From Pantoea eucalypti (lineage in GTDB: Bacteria > Pseudomonadota > Gammaproteobacteria > Enterobacterales > Enterobacteriaceae), in contig NZ_CP045720.1 in NCBI RefSeq assembly GCF_009646115.1, positions 3,534,001 through 3,598,000 on the forward strand: DNA of 64,000 nucleotides, given 5' to 3'. A model generated the notes under the pieces. That model saw only the letters and a program-made list of their open reading frames with translations, ran no database searches and was not told the DNA's origin. Shown here in pieces: positions 44,023 to 53,979 of this stretch. How positions within the stretch are numbered: the first letter of the stretch is position 1; each line of letters starts with the position of its first letter. The translations under genes and the position numbers were made by a program.

Positions 44023-45525
44023 ATGACTTCCCCGCTACTGATTGCCCGTACGCCAGACGTTGAACTTCATCTGTTACCGCAAATGGCCAACCGCCATGGC
44101 CTGATCACCGGCGCGACCGGTACCGGTAAAACCGTTACGCTGCAGAAGCTGGCCGAATCGTTCTCTGCCAGTGGCGTGCCGGTCTTTATGGCCGACGTCA
44201 AAGGCGACCTGACCGGCGTGGCAATGGCGGGCCAGTCCAGCGAAAAGCTGCAGGAGAGGCTGGCGAAAATCGGCGTCACCGACTGGCAGCCGCAAAGCAG
44301 TCCGGTGGTGCTATGGGATATCTTCGGCGAGAAAGGTCATCCGGTGCGTGCCACTGTCTCCGATCTCGGGCCACTGCTGCTGGCGCGTCTGCTGAACCTC
44401 AATGAAGTACAGAGCGGCGTGCTGCAGATTATTTTCCGCATCGCCGATGACCAGGGTTTGCTGCTGCTGGACTTCAAAGATCTGCGCGCCATGACTCAGT
44501 ACATTGGTGACAACGCCAAAAGTTTCCAGACGCATTACGGCAACATCAACAGCGCCTCGGTCGGCGCAATCCAGCGCGGATTACTGACGCTGGAGCAACA
44601 GGGCGCGGAACACTTCTTTGGTGAACCGATGCTGGATATCGCCGACTGGATGCGCGTCGACAGCAATGGCAAAGGGGTGATCAACATCCTTTCCGCCGAG
44701 AAGCTTTATCAAATGCCAAAACTCTATGCCACCAGCCTGCTGTGGCTGCTGTCGGAGCTTTATGAGCATCTGCCGGAAGCGGGCGATCTCGATAAGCCAA
44801 AGCTGGTGTTCTTCTTTGATGAGGCGCATCTGCTGTTTACCGATGCACCCGCGGTGCTGCTGGAGAAAATCGAACAGGTGATGCGGCTCATCCGCTCCAA
44901 AGGCGTCGGCGTCTGGTTTGTCACTCAGAACCCAGGAGATATTCCCGATCGGGTGCTGGGGCAGCTCGGCAACCGCGTGCAGCATGCCCTGCGCGCTTTC
45001 ACCCCCAAAGATCAGAAAGCAGTAAAAACCGCCGCCGATACCCTGCGTGCCAACCCGTCATTTAACAGTGTTGAGGCGATTCAGGCACTGGGCACCGGCG
45101 AAGCGCTGATATCCTTCCTGGATGCCAAAGGCAGCCCGTCGGTAGTGGAACGCGCCATGGTGATTGCGCCCGGCTCGCGCATGGGTTCGGTTACCGGCGA
45201 TGAACGCAACGGCTTAATCAACCATTCGCCGCTGTATGGCAAATATGATACTGAAATCGATCGCGAATCGGCATTTGAAAAGCTGCAAAAAGGCGTCCAG
45301 GCCGCCAGCGATGAAGCCGGTGCACCACCAGCCAAAGGCGACGAGGTTGCGGCAGACGATGGCATTATCGGTGGTCTGAAAGAGATCCTGTTTGGCCGAA
45401 CCGGTCCGCGCGGCGGTAAGCACGACGGTGTGGTGCAAACCATGGCGAAAAGCGCCACCCGCCAGATCACCAGTCAGATCATTCGTGGGGTACTCGGCAG
45501 CCTGCTGGGTGGCCGTCGCCGATGA
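44023..45525 (+). CDS. yjgR: HerA-like helicase-domain ATPase YjgR (DUF853)
   Basis: 500 residues. Walker A is [14 protein letters not shown] (residues 26-39) and Walker B is [13 protein letters not shown] near 268. The sensor region [13 protein letters not shown] is typical of HerA/FtsK-type P-loop ATPases. The C-terminus has an Ala/Gly/Lys-rich linker and a basic end ([31 protein letters not shown]). The cellular role of YjgR is not established. In E. coli yjgR lies close to lptG and leuX. The ribosome-binding site is modest. Confidence 0.92.
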   Translation: MTSPLLIARTPDVELHLLPQMANRHGLITGATGTGKTVTLQKLAESFSASGVPVFMADVKGDLTGVAMAGQSSEKLQERLAKIGVTDWQPQSSPVVLWDIFGEKGHPVRATVSDLGPLLLARLLNLNEVQSGVLQIIFRIADDQGLLLLDFKDLRAMTQYIGDNAKSFQTHYGNINSASVGAIQRGLLTLEQQGAEHFFGEPMLDIADWMRVDSNGKGVINILSAEKLYQMPKLYATSLLWLLSELYEHLPEAGDLDKPKLVFFFDEAHLLFTDAPAVLLEKIEQVMRLIRSKGVGVWFVTQNPGDIPDRVLGQLGNRVQHALRAFTPKDQKAVKTAADTLRANPSFNSVEAIQALGTGEALISFLDAKGSPSVVERAMVIAPGSRMGSVTGDERNGLINHSPLYGKYDTEIDRESAFEKLQKGVQAASDEAGAPPAKGDEVAADDGIIGGLKEILFGRTGPRGGKHDGVVQTMAKSATRQITSQIIRGVLGSLLGGRRR

Positions 45526-45551
45526 ACCCGGCTCTCTGCTAAGATCAGGTT

Positions 45552-46832
45552 ATGGATAAACAATACGAACTGAAACGGACGAAACGTCTGGCACTGTTGC
45601 TGTTACTGCTCGCCGCAGCCACTTTTATCGTCACCCTTTTTCTGCCTCCTGGCTTTTGGGTCAGCGGCGTCAAAGCGATTACGGAGGCCGCAATGGTCGG
45701 CGCACTGGCGGACTGGTTTGCGGTGGTGGCGCTGTTCCGGCGCGTGCCGGTGCCCTTTATCTCACGCCATACCGCCATCATCCCGCGCAACAAAGATCGT
45801 ATCGGCGAGAACCTCGGGCGCTTTGTGCAGGAGAAGTTTCTTGATACCGATTCACTGCTGAATCTCATTCGCCGTCACGATCCTTCAAACCTGCTGGCGC
45901 AGTGGCTGAATGCGCCGGGCAACGCGGACCGCATCGGCCGCCATCTGCTGCAGGTGATGCGTGGTTTCCTCGATCTGACCGATGACGCGCGGATCCAGAC
46001 CTTTATGCGTCGCGCCGTGCATCGTGCGATTGACAAGGTCGACCTCAGCCAGACCAGCGCCATGGTGCTGGAGAGCCTGACCAAAAATAACCGTCATCAG
46101 GCGCTGCTGGATGCGGCCATCGAACAGCTGCTGAAGTTATTGCATAAGCCCAGTACCCGCGAGTTTATTGCCATGCAGCTGGTGCGCTGGCTCAAACGCG
46201 AGCATCCGATCAAAGCCAAAATGCTGCCGACCGAATGGCTGGGCGAACACAGCGCCGAGCTGGTGTCGAACGCGGTCGATTCGCTGCTGGATGATGTGGC
46301 TCTGGATCAGGGCCATGAGCTGCGTCTCGGCTTTAACCGGGCGGTAGACAAGCTGATCGTTAAGTTGCAGAACGATCCGGAAATGGCCCAGCGCGCCGAA
46401 GAGATCAAAGGCTGGCTGAAAGAGGATGCCTCATTCAACCGCTATATCGGCGAGCTGTGGAATGACATGCGCAACTGGCTCAAAGCCGATCTCAGCAGTG
46501 ATGATTCGCGGGTGCAGGAGAAAGTACGCGGTGCCGCGATGTGGCTGGGTGAAACCCTGGCGGCCGACCCGGCGCTGCGGGACTCAATGAATCAGCATCT
46601 GGAGCAGGCGGCGCGCAGCGTGGCGCCGGAGTTTGCCAGCTTCCTGACGCGTCACATCAGCGACACCGTCAAGAGCTGGGATGCACGCGACATGTCGCAG
46701 CAGATCGAGCTGAACATTGGCAAAGACCTGCAGTTCATCCGCATCAACGGCACGCTGGTGGGCGGCACCATCGGGTTGATTCTCTATCTGCTGTCGCAGC
46801 TACCCCAGTTAATCCCGCTGCTGAGCCGCTAA
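45552..46832 (+). CDS. yjiN: DUF445 inner-membrane protein YjiN
   Basis: 426 residues. The N-terminal helix ([18 protein letters not shown]) is followed by the DUF445 hallmark [26 protein letters not shown] and [29 protein letters not shown] long helical region fills the middle and a C-terminal membrane hairpin ([28 protein letters not shown]) closes it. The function is unknown. It begins 26 nt after yjgR and may share its transcript. Confidence 0.92.
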   Translation: MDKQYELKRTKRLALLLLLLAAATFIVTLFLPPGFWVSGVKAITEAAMVGALADWFAVVALFRRVPVPFISRHTAIIPRNKDRIGENLGRFVQEKFLDTDSLLNLIRRHDPSNLLAQWLNAPGNADRIGRHLLQVMRGFLDLTDDARIQTFMRRAVHRAIDKVDLSQTSAMVLESLTKNNRHQALLDAAIEQLLKLLHKPSTREFIAMQLVRWLKREHPIKAKMLPTEWLGEHSAELVSNAVDSLLDDVALDQGHELRLGFNRAVDKLIVKLQNDPEMAQRAEEIKGWLKEDASFNRYIGELWNDMRNWLKADLSSDDSRVQEKVRGAAMWLGETLAADPALRDSMNQHLEQAARSVAPEFASFLTRHISDTVKSWDARDMSQQIELNIGKDLQFIRINGTLVGGTIGLILYLLSQLPQLIPLLSR

Positions 46833-46841
46833 CCGCCTGGT

Positions 46842-47750
46842 TTAGCCGGATGCAGGTGGATAGAGGCCAAACCCGGTGATGATGGCCTTAACAAAGCTGC
46901 GGATTTTCACCGTCTGGCGACGGCCCGCTGGGATTAGCACATGCATGGGACGTGCTGGCCCGGCATAATCGGGCAGCACCTGGACCAGCCTGCCCAGCCT
47001 GATCTCTTCAGACAGAATGGTGGCGGGTCCCAGGGTAATGCCGTAGCCCTCCAGCGCTGCGTGCAGGAGCGCTTTCCAGTCATTCGATCGCATTCTTCCC
47101 TGCGGATGCACTTCTTCGACTTTCCCGGCCTGAGTAAACACCCAGCGGCAGGGTTTTGAAGGCGACCATATCCCATAAACGAGACAGGCGTGGTTCTCCA
47201 GATCTGCTGGCGTGGCAGGAAAACCGTGCCGCGCCAGATAGGCGGGTGACGCGCAGGCTATCAGCTCATAGGGCTGCAACGGATGGGCGATAATCGAACT
47301 ATCGGGCAGCGCACCAATCCGGATCACCACCTCATATCCCTCTTCAAACGGATCAACCAGCCGATCGCTGAGTTCAAGATCAACCTGCGTATCAGGAAAC
47401 CGATCAAGATAGCGGGTGACAAACGGTGCCAGGCTAAAAGAACCAAAGGTGACCGGCGCGCTGACCTTTAGCGTACCGGACGGACGCTGCTGCATATCCA
47501 GCGCAATTGCATCTGCTTCCTGCACGTCTGCCAGCACGATTTTGCAGCGTTCGTAATAATTGCGGCCCACATCCGTCAGGCTTTGTCGTCGCGTGGTGCG
47601 ATGCAGAAGTAGCGTGCCGAGATGCCTCTCCAGCGCCGCGATATGCTTCGCCACCATTTGCGGTGAGATGAGCAATTTCCCGGCGGCGGCGGCAAACGAA
47701 CCTGATTCCGCGACGGTAACAAATACGTTCATGCTGGTAAGTCGATCCAT
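46842..47750 (-). CDS. LysR-type transcriptional regulator
   Basis: 302 residues. The N-terminal winged helix (MNVFVTVAESGSFAAAAGKLLISPQMVAKHIAALERHLG, residues 6-44) and the linker LHRTTRRQSLTDVGRNYYERC are typical of the family. The effector domain shows GTLKVSAPVTFGSFSLAPFV and LELSDRLVDPFEEGYEVVIRIG, as in the AaeR/DmlR/YhjC subgroup. I chose the ATG at 47750 because AGGAGGG lies just upstream; the longer frame to 47801 is unsupported. It is divergent from the reductase-like gene at 47853 and probably regulates it. Confidence 0.9.
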   Translation of the reverse strand: MDRLTSMNVFVTVAESGSFAAAAGKLLISPQMVAKHIAALERHLGTLLLHRTTRRQSLTDVGRNYYERCKIVLADVQEADAIALDMQQRPSGTLKVSAPVTFGSFSLAPFVTRYLDRFPDTQVDLELSDRLVDPFEEGYEVVIRIGALPDSSIIAHPLQPYELIACASPAYLARHGFPATPADLENHACLVYGIWSPSKPCRWVFTQAGKVEEVHPQGRMRSNDWKALLHAALEGYGITLGPATILSEEIRLGRLVQVLPDYAGPARPMHVLIPAGRRQTVKIRSFVKAIITGFGLYPPASG

Positions 47751-47852
47751 GATTCCCTCCTGTTGGTTGTTTATATTGCGTCCGTTTGTCGGTTTATTCA
47801 CCTCCTGTTTTTAATTAAGGTCAGGACGTGAAAACTCATTGAGGAACAACCC

Positions 47853-48482
47853 ATGAAAATAGGCATTATTGGCGCAGGTTTTGTTGGCCGGGCGATAGCA
47901 AAACTGGCAATTAAAGCGGGACATGAGGTGATGCTCAGCAACTCGCGTGATCCACGAACGCTGTTCAGTCTGAAACCGATGATTGGTTGCGAAACCGGTA
48001 CTGCCACCGAGGCTGCAAACTTCGGCGAAGTGGTCGTGATCGCTGTGCCGCTCACGGCAACTGAGCAACTTCCGGCAGCGGAGTTACGGGGAAAAATCGT
48101 GCTTGATGCGGTCAATTACTATCCCGACCGCGATGGCGACATCGAAGAGCTACTTAGTGGTGGCATCAGCACCAGTGAACGGCTTGCCCGCCAGTTTCCC
48201 GGCAGCCGGATCACCAAGGCATTTAATGCCATCCGCATGACCGATCTGGAAACCCAGGGCCTGCCCCCGGGCGATGCGAACCGTCAGGCGCTACCGCTGG
48301 CGGGAGATGACAGCGAAGGAAAGGCTATCGTCACGGCGCTTTATGATGCCTTTGGGTTTGATGCGGTGGATGCGGGCGCGTTAGCGGAAGGCTGGCGTTT
48401 CGAGCGTGCGACACCCGCCTATTGTGTCGCACTCAGCAGAGAACAACTTATCAGGACACTTTTGGAGACCACCCGGCGCTAA
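47853..48482 (+). CDS. NADPH-dependent F420 reductase-family oxidoreductase
   Basis: 209 residues. The N-terminal Rossmann motif is IGIIGAGFVGRAIAKLAIKAGH with SNSRDPRTL after strand two, which suggests NADP preference. VVVIAVPL, KIVLDAVNYYPDRDGD and ITKAFNAIRMTDL follow the pattern of the F420-dependent NADP reductase-like proteins. Since enterobacteria lack F420, the substrate is probably another small molecule or flavin. GAGGAA precedes the ATG. It is divergently transcribed from the LysR gene, with 102 bp between the start codons. Confidence 0.85.
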   Translation: MKIGIIGAGFVGRAIAKLAIKAGHEVMLSNSRDPRTLFSLKPMIGCETGTATEAANFGEVVVIAVPLTATEQLPAAELRGKIVLDAVNYYPDRDGDIEELLSGGISTSERLARQFPGSRITKAFNAIRMTDLETQGLPPGDANRQALPLAGDDSEGKAIVTALYDAFGFDAVDAGALAEGWRFERATPAYCVALSREQLIRTLLETTRR

Positions 48483-48797
48483 GCATAAACAGCCTGTGGG
48501 TATAGAGAAAAGCGGCTGAAACCGTCATTCGCAGACGGCTAATAAACGTATGCTCCCTGAGCTGGCACGGTTAGCCAACTAAAAAGGCCGCTTTCGCGTA
48601 ATGCCGATCAGTTAAGACAGAAATGATCGGTTGAACGATCCAGTGGCTGAGTGAAAATCCTTAAAGAAGCATTATCCGCGGGCGGTAAAAAAGAAACCGC
48701 AGCGTTACCCGCTGCGGCGTTCTTAAAAGCTTAACTGACAAGCATTACGCCTCATCAGCAGGGTTTTTTGTGGTCTGCGCCAGGTGATAAACGGTGG
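48483..48797. other. Intergenic region with a minus-strand terminator
   Basis: 315 bp between convergent genes. Apart from the hairpin at 48697-48717 no gene or repeat is seen. Confidence 0.5.
48686..48717 (-). terminator. Terminator for the BtpA/SgcQ gene
   Basis: Stem CCGCAGCG / CGCTGCGG with a 5-nt loop. On the minus strand it is followed by TTTCTTTTTTACC. Confidence 0.82.
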
Positions 48798-49643
48798 TTA
48801 AGCCGGATCCAGCGCAGCCTGTGCGATCGCCATAAAGTGTTTTACCCTCTCGCGATCCACATCGTTCCACCAGACACCATCCACCTTAAGTGCACTGGCC
48901 ACAATTACGGCCTGCGTGCGGCCCAGAATCTGGCAGACGTTAGCGGGTGTGACGCCCGACCCCACCAGCAGGGGTAAGGTGGTGGCGGCGCGGATCTCGT
49001 CGATTTCCTCCAGTGTGGCGCTGTCACCGGTGCGCTGTCCGGTGGCGATAACTGCATCTGCTTCAAAGAAATCAACATCGCGTGTCAGTTCCTGAATGGA
49101 GCGATCGGCCACTATCGCATGGCTGCCGTGTTTAACGTGACTGTCGGCAAACACCCGAATATGTTCGGCGCGCAGCTGGCTGCGGTAGCGCAGCGCTTTC
49201 GCGGCAGCCCCTTCAATAAAACCTTCGTTGGCGATATAAGCATTGGCCCACTGATTGACGCGGATAAAATCCGCCCCGCCCGCCAGCGCGGTGGCAAAAG
49301 CAGGTAATGCAGCGTTCGCCAGCACATTAATACCCAGCGGCACGCCGAAACGTTCGCGTACTTTTTCCGTAATCACCGCCATCAGCGCCGGCGTTTCCGG
49401 GCCGATATCCTCAGGTTTGGAAAAAGGAATATCGCCATGATTTTCCACAATCAGGCCGTGAACGCCGCCCAGAATATAGTTTTCCGCATCACGTAATGCT
49501 CGATCAATTATCGCGCTGACGGGTTTACCGCGATATTTAGGCGAACCCGGAAAAGGGTCACAGTGAATAACACCAATAACAGCTTTAGGACGGGAAAATA
49601 TCGCTTGTATTGCATCAATTTTTTCTGCTGATATAGCAACCAT
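48798..49643 (-). CDS. BtpA/SgcQ family protein
   Basis: 281 residues, a TIM-barrel-like cytoplasmic protein. Typical motifs are VIGVIHCDPFPGSP, GLIVENHGDIPF, GINVLANAALPAFATALAGGADFIRVN, VFADSHVKHGSHAI and TLPLLVGSGVTPANV. E. coli SgcQ belongs to a sugar PTS cluster of unknown substrate, and BtpA is needed for photosystem I stability in cyanobacteria. Neither activity is solved. It is divergent from the PfkB kinase with only 29 bp between the start codons, so both are likely under shared control in a sugar or nucleoside catabolic locus. Confidence 0.88.
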   Translation of the reverse strand: MVAISAEKIDAIQAIFSRPKAVIGVIHCDPFPGSPKYRGKPVSAIIDRALRDAENYILGGVHGLIVENHGDIPFSKPEDIGPETPALMAVITEKVRERFGVPLGINVLANAALPAFATALAGGADFIRVNQWANAYIANEGFIEGAAAKALRYRSQLRAEHIRVFADSHVKHGSHAIVADRSIQELTRDVDFFEADAVIATGQRTGDSATLEEIDEIRAATTLPLLVGSGVTPANVCQILGRTQAVIVASALKVDGVWWNDVDRERVKHFMAIAQAALDPA

Positions 49644-49672
49644 CGCTTCTTAATCCTGTTCAGGAAAACACT

Positions 49673-50554
49673 ATGCGTGTTTATGTGGCTGGTAATATTA
49701 CTGTCGATGAAACCTGGTCTGTTACCGATATTCCAGCTAAGGGCGCCTCTGTTCACGGTTATCAACGTTCGCAGGATATCGGCGGCAAAGGCGCGAACCA
49801 GGCGATCGTATTATCCCGCTGCGGCATCGAGACCTGTTTACTTGCCGCGACCGGTCATGACAGCAATGGAAAATGGATCCGTCAGCAGCTCATGAACGAG
49901 CCCGTGACGTTATTGCCCACGCAGTCCATTACCGCGTTGAGCGACACCTCACTTATTCTGCACAGCGCCGATGGCGATAACGCCATTATTACCAGTAAGA
50001 CGGCGGCCGAGGCGCTGGATATTGATACGCTTCGCCACCATCTTGCCAGCGCGCGTCCAGGCGATCTGCTGGTGCAGCAGGGCAATTTCTCCCCTGAGAA
50101 AACCCATGCGCTGTTCAGTCTGGCTAAGTCCCAGGGACTGATTACCGTCTTTAACCCCTCGCCAGTGCACGCCGGTTTTGCCGCATGCTGGTCGCTGGTG
50201 GATATCGCCGTGGTCAATCAGCACGAAGCGCAACAGTTACAGCCCGACGCAGTAAACACAGTGGTGACTACGCTCGGAAGTGCAGGTGTCTGGCTCACTC
50301 AGGGCGACCAGCGAATATTCTGCCCGGCGCACCCCGCCGATGCAGTAGATACCACCGGCGCAGGCGATACTTTTCTGGCCGTGATGCTGGCTTCCGCGAT
50401 CCTGCGCGAGGGTGACATTGATGCATTAGCACTCGCGCATGCCAGTCAGGCTGCTGCGCTGACCGTCAGCCGTTATGGCACACGTCAGGCCTTTCCCACT
50501 GCAGAAGAGCTCGCCGCACTGCTCCAGTCAGGCGGCGAGTCAGCGATTACTTAA
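49673..50554 (+). CDS. PfkB-family carbohydrate kinase
   Basis: 293 residues of the ribokinase fold. The N-terminal motif DIGGKGANQAIVLSRCGIETCLLAATGHDSNG and the C-terminal motif DTTGAGDTFLAVMLASAI (with the catalytic Asp in GAGD) are clear. It phosphorylates a sugar or nucleoside; the substrate is not known. CAGGAAAA precedes the ATG. Its 3' end overlaps the convergent binding-protein gene by 8 bp. It probably acts after uptake by the ABC system encoded nearby. Confidence 0.9.
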   Translation: MRVYVAGNITVDETWSVTDIPAKGASVHGYQRSQDIGGKGANQAIVLSRCGIETCLLAATGHDSNGKWIRQQLMNEPVTLLPTQSITALSDTSLILHSADGDNAIITSKTAAEALDIDTLRHHLASARPGDLLVQQGNFSPEKTHALFSLAKSQGLITVFNPSPVHAGFAACWSLVDIAVVNQHEAQQLQPDAVNTVVTTLGSAGVWLTQGDQRIFCPAHPADAVDTTGAGDTFLAVMLASAILREGDIDALALAHASQAAALTVSRYGTRQAFPTAEELAALLQSGGESAIT

Positions 50555-51497
50555 ACATCGCGCGGTAGCTGTCCACGTTAGCTTTGGTTACCACTGTGGC
50601 CGGCACCAGAATGGTTTTTGCCACCGTTTTGCCCGACGTAAGCGCGTTCAGCGCTTTTACTGCCTCTTCACCCATCTTTTTCGGATCCTGCTGCAGCACG
50701 GCCGTGACATAACCGCCATCAATGCCGCTGATGGCTTTTGAGGTCAGATCCCAGCCAAAGACTTTGATTTCCTTCTGGCGCCCCTGATTTTCAACGGCAG
50801 CAATCGCACCCAGCAGAGCGGGTTCACCGGTCGCGTAGATAGCCGTTAAATCCGGGTTACCGGTAATCAGGTTTTCTGCTGCTGTCATCGCAGTATCCTG
50901 CACGTTCTGACCATCAACCACATCCGCCACGGTGATACCCGGATTGCTCTTGATGGTTTCTTCAAACCCTTTCTGACGCTGGTTCTGTACGGCCGAATTC
51001 AGTGCGCCCACAATGCCCAGCCGCGCTTTGCCGCCCATATCTTTCGCCACGTAGTCGACAAAATATTTACCAATAATTTTGCCGCCTTCCAGGTTATCCA
51101 CGCCTACCTGTGCTGCCTGCGGCCCCGCTGGTAATACCGCATCAATGGCAATCACCGGTATTTTAGCTGCCGCTGCTTCTTTTATGGCTGGCATAATGCC
51201 GTTGACGTCAATTGCATCCACCATAATGCCCTTCACGCCCTGCTGAATATAATTTTCTATCGCATCGTTCTGCGACACGGGATTATCGTTGGCATTGAAG
51301 ATCACTAAATTTTTACCACTTGCTTTCGCTGCTTCCTGGGCGCCCTTGTTCATCTGATTAAAAAACAGGGCCTGCTGATTAATCTGAACCAGCGCATATG
51401 TGGAAGCGGCTTGCGCCAATGAAAATAACGAACCCGCAGACAGTAAGCCGGTTGCCAGTGCAACAGCGCGCAGTTTTCTGGTGTTAAATGCCATCAT
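50547..51497 (-). CDS. Sugar ABC transporter substrate-binding protein (RbsB family)
   Basis: About 316 residues from the chosen start. The signal peptide is AVALATGLLSAGSLFSLAQA. The mature protein follows periplasmic-binding-protein-4 features (YALVQINQQALFFNQMNKGAQEAAK, ENYIQQGVKGIMVDAIDVNG, IPVIAIDAVLP, VGVDNLEGGKIIGKYF, DLTAIYATGEPALLGAIAAVENQG). I chose the ATG at 51497 because GAGGA lies 8 nt upstream; ATG 51494 is equally possible. It is transcribed away from the ATPase and permease genes but is the only binding protein in the locus. Confidence 0.88.
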   Translation of the reverse strand: MMAFNTRKLRAVALATGLLSAGSLFSLAQAASTYALVQINQQALFFNQMNKGAQEAAKASGKNLVIFNANDNPVSQNDAIENYIQQGVKGIMVDAIDVNGIMPAIKEAAAAKIPVIAIDAVLPAGPQAAQVGVDNLEGGKIIGKYFVDYVAKDMGGKARLGIVGALNSAVQNQRQKGFEETIKSNPGITVADVVDGQNVQDTAMTAAENLITGNPDLTAIYATGEPALLGAIAAVENQGRQKEIKVFGWDLTSKAISGIDGGYVTAVLQQDPKKMGEEAVKALNALTSGKTVAKTILVPATVVTKANVDSYRAMFK

Positions 51498-51821
51498 CTT
51501 AAAATTCCTCGTCGGGAATGAGAGATAACCAGTCGATCTCCGCATCGAAATGCAGAGGGATTATTGTTGGCGGGCAAATATCGTCTGAATGGCTGCTTCA
51601 GCCAGGACCTGAATAATCGACTTTCTGCACACCGTCCATTATGGTGCACGTATGAAAGAGAGTAATCGGGCTTGGGAGTGACTCCCGGGTAATGCGGTAA
51701 ACTGCCTCTAACATTCGCTTCTGCTTAAATTTTGTCAAGCGATTATTTTATCGTCAGCGGTCAGGGAAAAAACTGTATTCGCTGCGCGCAACTGTGTTAC
51801 TGATAGCCGATTCCGGGCAAG
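51498..51821. other. Divergent promoter region between binding protein and LacI gene
   Basis: About 325 bp with no gene. The GTAAACCGGTTTAC palindrome found downstream of lacI is not seen here, so the binding-protein gene may be regulated differently or by a weaker site. Confidence 0.4.
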
Positions 51822-52844
51822 ATGGCAGATGATATGAGTAAAAAACGGGTGCTGTTATCCGATGTTGCAGCGCTGGCCGGACTGTCAAAAGCGACCGTTT
51901 CCCGCTATATGAATCAAAGCATTATCCTGCCGCAGGAGACGATCGACCGCATTGAAGCGGCGATTCGCCAGCTGGATTATCGCGGTAATAGCCTGGCTCG
52001 TCGCCTGAGCAAGGGCGGCAGTGAAACCCTGGGGCTGGTGCTACCCGATATTACCAACCCCTTCTTTGCCGAACTGGCGGATGCCGCCGAAGAAGCCGCC
52101 TCTGCCCATGGCTACAGCCTGGTGCTCTGCATTACCCGAAACCACCCTGGCAAAGAGAGTCAGTTTATCCGCTGGCTGGATACCTGCCAGGTGGACGGCC
52201 TGCTGTTTACCACCAACCATCCTGATAACGGCCTGTTACGTAAAGAAATTAACCGCCACCAGCGCATCGTGCTGCTGGATGAAGATATTCCGGGTAGCGT
52301 GGTGCCTAAGGTCTTTGCCGACAACGTTCAGGGAGGCCGGATTGCTACCGAAAACCTGATCGCCGCAGGTCACCGGCACATTGCCTTTGTCGGCGGTCCG
52401 GATGAACTGATGAGTGTGCGTGAACGCTACCAGGGCTTTTGCACCGCCATGGAGCAGGCTGGCCTGCATGTCCTGCCTGAATGGGTGATGTATGGCGAAT
52501 ACCAGCGCGAGTTCGGTAAACAGGCGCTGGAACGGCTGTTTAGCTGCGCTGAGCGCCCTACCGCCGTCTTTGCTGCCAGTGATTTTCTCGTGCTGGGATT
52601 GATGGATGGCCTGCGCGCGCGCGGACTCAAAGCACCCGAAGCGCTGTCGCTGGTGGGCTTTGATGACGCGACCTATGCCGACTTCACCCTACCCCGTATT
52701 TCAACCATCCGCCAGCCCGCACGCGAGCTGGGCCGCACGGCGGTAGAGATTATGTTGCGTATTCTGAATGATGACCTGTCGATCCCTGCCGAAACCCGCC
52801 TGCCGGTAGAGTGGGTGGCGCGTGACTCGATCCAAATTTGTTAA
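51822..52844 (+). CDS. LacI-family transcriptional regulator
   Basis: 340 residues. The helix-turn-helix and hinge (VLLSDVAALAGLSKATVSRYMNQSIILPQETIDRIEAA, RGNSLARRLSKGGSETLGLVLPDITNPFFAELADAAEE) are typical, and the effector domain has the periplasmic-binding-protein fold (VFADNVQGGRIATENLIAAGHRHIAFVGG, LVGFDDATYADFTLPRISTIRQP). It lies between the binding protein and the transport operon. The two identical palindromes just downstream are its likely operators. ATG 51834 is an alternative start. Confidence 0.93.
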   Translation: MADDMSKKRVLLSDVAALAGLSKATVSRYMNQSIILPQETIDRIEAAIRQLDYRGNSLARRLSKGGSETLGLVLPDITNPFFAELADAAEEAASAHGYSLVLCITRNHPGKESQFIRWLDTCQVDGLLFTTNHPDNGLLRKEINRHQRIVLLDEDIPGSVVPKVFADNVQGGRIATENLIAAGHRHIAFVGGPDELMSVRERYQGFCTAMEQAGLHVLPEWVMYGEYQREFGKQALERLFSCAERPTAVFAASDFLVLGLMDGLRARGLKAPEALSLVGFDDATYADFTLPRISTIRQPARELGRTAVEIMLRILNDDLSIPAETRLPVEWVARDSIQIC

Positions 52845-52921
52845 CAACGTCCCAGAATGGCGCAAAAGCGCACAGCTTTGGCGCAAATAATGAGCTTTTT
52901 AATTTCTCAGGTTTATAGTAA

Positions 52922-52935
52922 GTAAACCGGTTTAC
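52922..52935 (+). promoter_or_regulatory. LacI-type operator, copy 1
   Basis: Perfect 14-bp palindrome GTAAACCGGTTTAC with central CG, as is usual for LacI-family sites. The same 14 bp recur at 53094-53107, centres 172 bp apart. Confidence 0.75.
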
Positions 52936-53093
52936 CTAAAGTAAAATGTTAAATGCATTTTATTACAGTTAGTTAGACCGCGAGTGTAGCGCCTGTTCAC
53001 AGGCTGGCACGGAAGCTGCAATGTCGTACCTGGCAAACAAATATCGTTGTAGCGTGTTGTTCTGTGTGTTGAGACAAAGGTTTTATCCTGCAG

Positions 53094-53107
53094 GTAAACC
53101 GGTTTAC
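53094..53107 (+). promoter_or_regulatory. LacI-type operator, copy 2
   Basis: Second GTAAACCGGTTTAC palindrome, 76 bp before the ABC ATPase start at 53184. A half-site TGTAAACCG follows at 53113. Binding by the regulator encoded at 51822 is inferred from position and symmetry; repression by looping between the two copies is possible. Confidence 0.75.
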
Positions 53108-53183
53108 AAGGGTGTAAACCGTGCCGGATAACCCCTTTTACATGCAGATTGACAGTCCTGTTAGCGGTGATGGGAGTAATCAC

Positions 53184-53966
53184 ATGCAGCAAGCACAAAC
53201 TGCCCAGACACGGGTAGAGATGGTGAATATTACCAAGACCTACGGCGCGATACGGTCGCTTCGCGGCGTAAACCTGCAACTGGCTAAAGGTGAAGTGCTG
53301 GGGCTGGTGGGCGACAACGGCGCGGGCAAATCGACCCTGACCAAGGTGCTGTCAGGGGCTGTCGTGCCAACCAGTGGTACGATTCGTATTGATGGTGAGG
53401 ACCAGCATTTCAGTAACCCGGCGGATTCTCGCCGCTGCCATATCGAGATGGTTTATCAGGACCTGTCGCTGTGCGATACCGTCGATGTGGCAGGCAACCT
53501 GTTTATGGGACGTGAGCCGATGAAGTCCATTCTCGGCATTCCGTTTCTGGATGAAGAGAAAATGCACGCTGATGCACGGGAGATGCTGAAAGGGCTGGGG
53601 ATTTCTATCCCGGATACCCGGCTGCTGGTGCGCAATTTATCCGGCGGGCAGCGCCAGGCGATTGCCATTGCGCGCGCGGCCGCTTTCGATCCCAAAGTGC
53701 TGATCATGGATGAACCTACCGCCGCGCTGGCCGTCGCCGAAGTGGAGGCGGTACTGGAGTTGATCCGCCGGGTGTCAGCACGTGGCGTGAGCGTCATCCT
53801 GATCACGCATCGCCTGCAGGATCTGTTCCTGGTCTGCGATCGCATCATGGTGATGTACGAGGGCACCAACGTGGCGGAACGCCGGGTGGCCGATACGGAC
53901 CTGACTGAGATCGTCAATTTGATCGTGGGTGAAAAATTTGTCGCCCGCTCGGCCGCAGCGCACTGA
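53184..53966 (+). CDS. Sugar ABC transporter ATP-binding protein, single domain
   Basis: 260 residues from the ATG at 53184, which has TGGGAG 7 nt upstream; the frame is open to a GTG at 53121. Walker A is LVGDNGAGKSTLTKVLSG, the signature is LSGGQRQAIAIARA and Walker B is VLIMDEPTAALAVAEVE, with a switch His in ILITHRLQDLF. RbsA-type sugar ATPases usually have two ABC modules in about 500 residues. This one has a single module, as in FrcA-like proteins, and would work as a dimer. It starts the transport operon under the putative LacI operators. Confidence 0.9.
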   Translation: MQQAQTAQTRVEMVNITKTYGAIRSLRGVNLQLAKGEVLGLVGDNGAGKSTLTKVLSGAVVPTSGTIRIDGEDQHFSNPADSRRCHIEMVYQDLSLCDTVDVAGNLFMGREPMKSILGIPFLDEEKMHADAREMLKGLGISIPDTRLLVRNLSGGQRQAIAIARAAAFDPKVLIMDEPTAALAVAEVEAVLELIRRVSARGVSVILITHRLQDLFLVCDRIMVMYEGTNVAERRVADTDLTEIVNLIVGEKFVARSAAAH

Positions 53967-53979
53967 GCGAGGTAACAGG

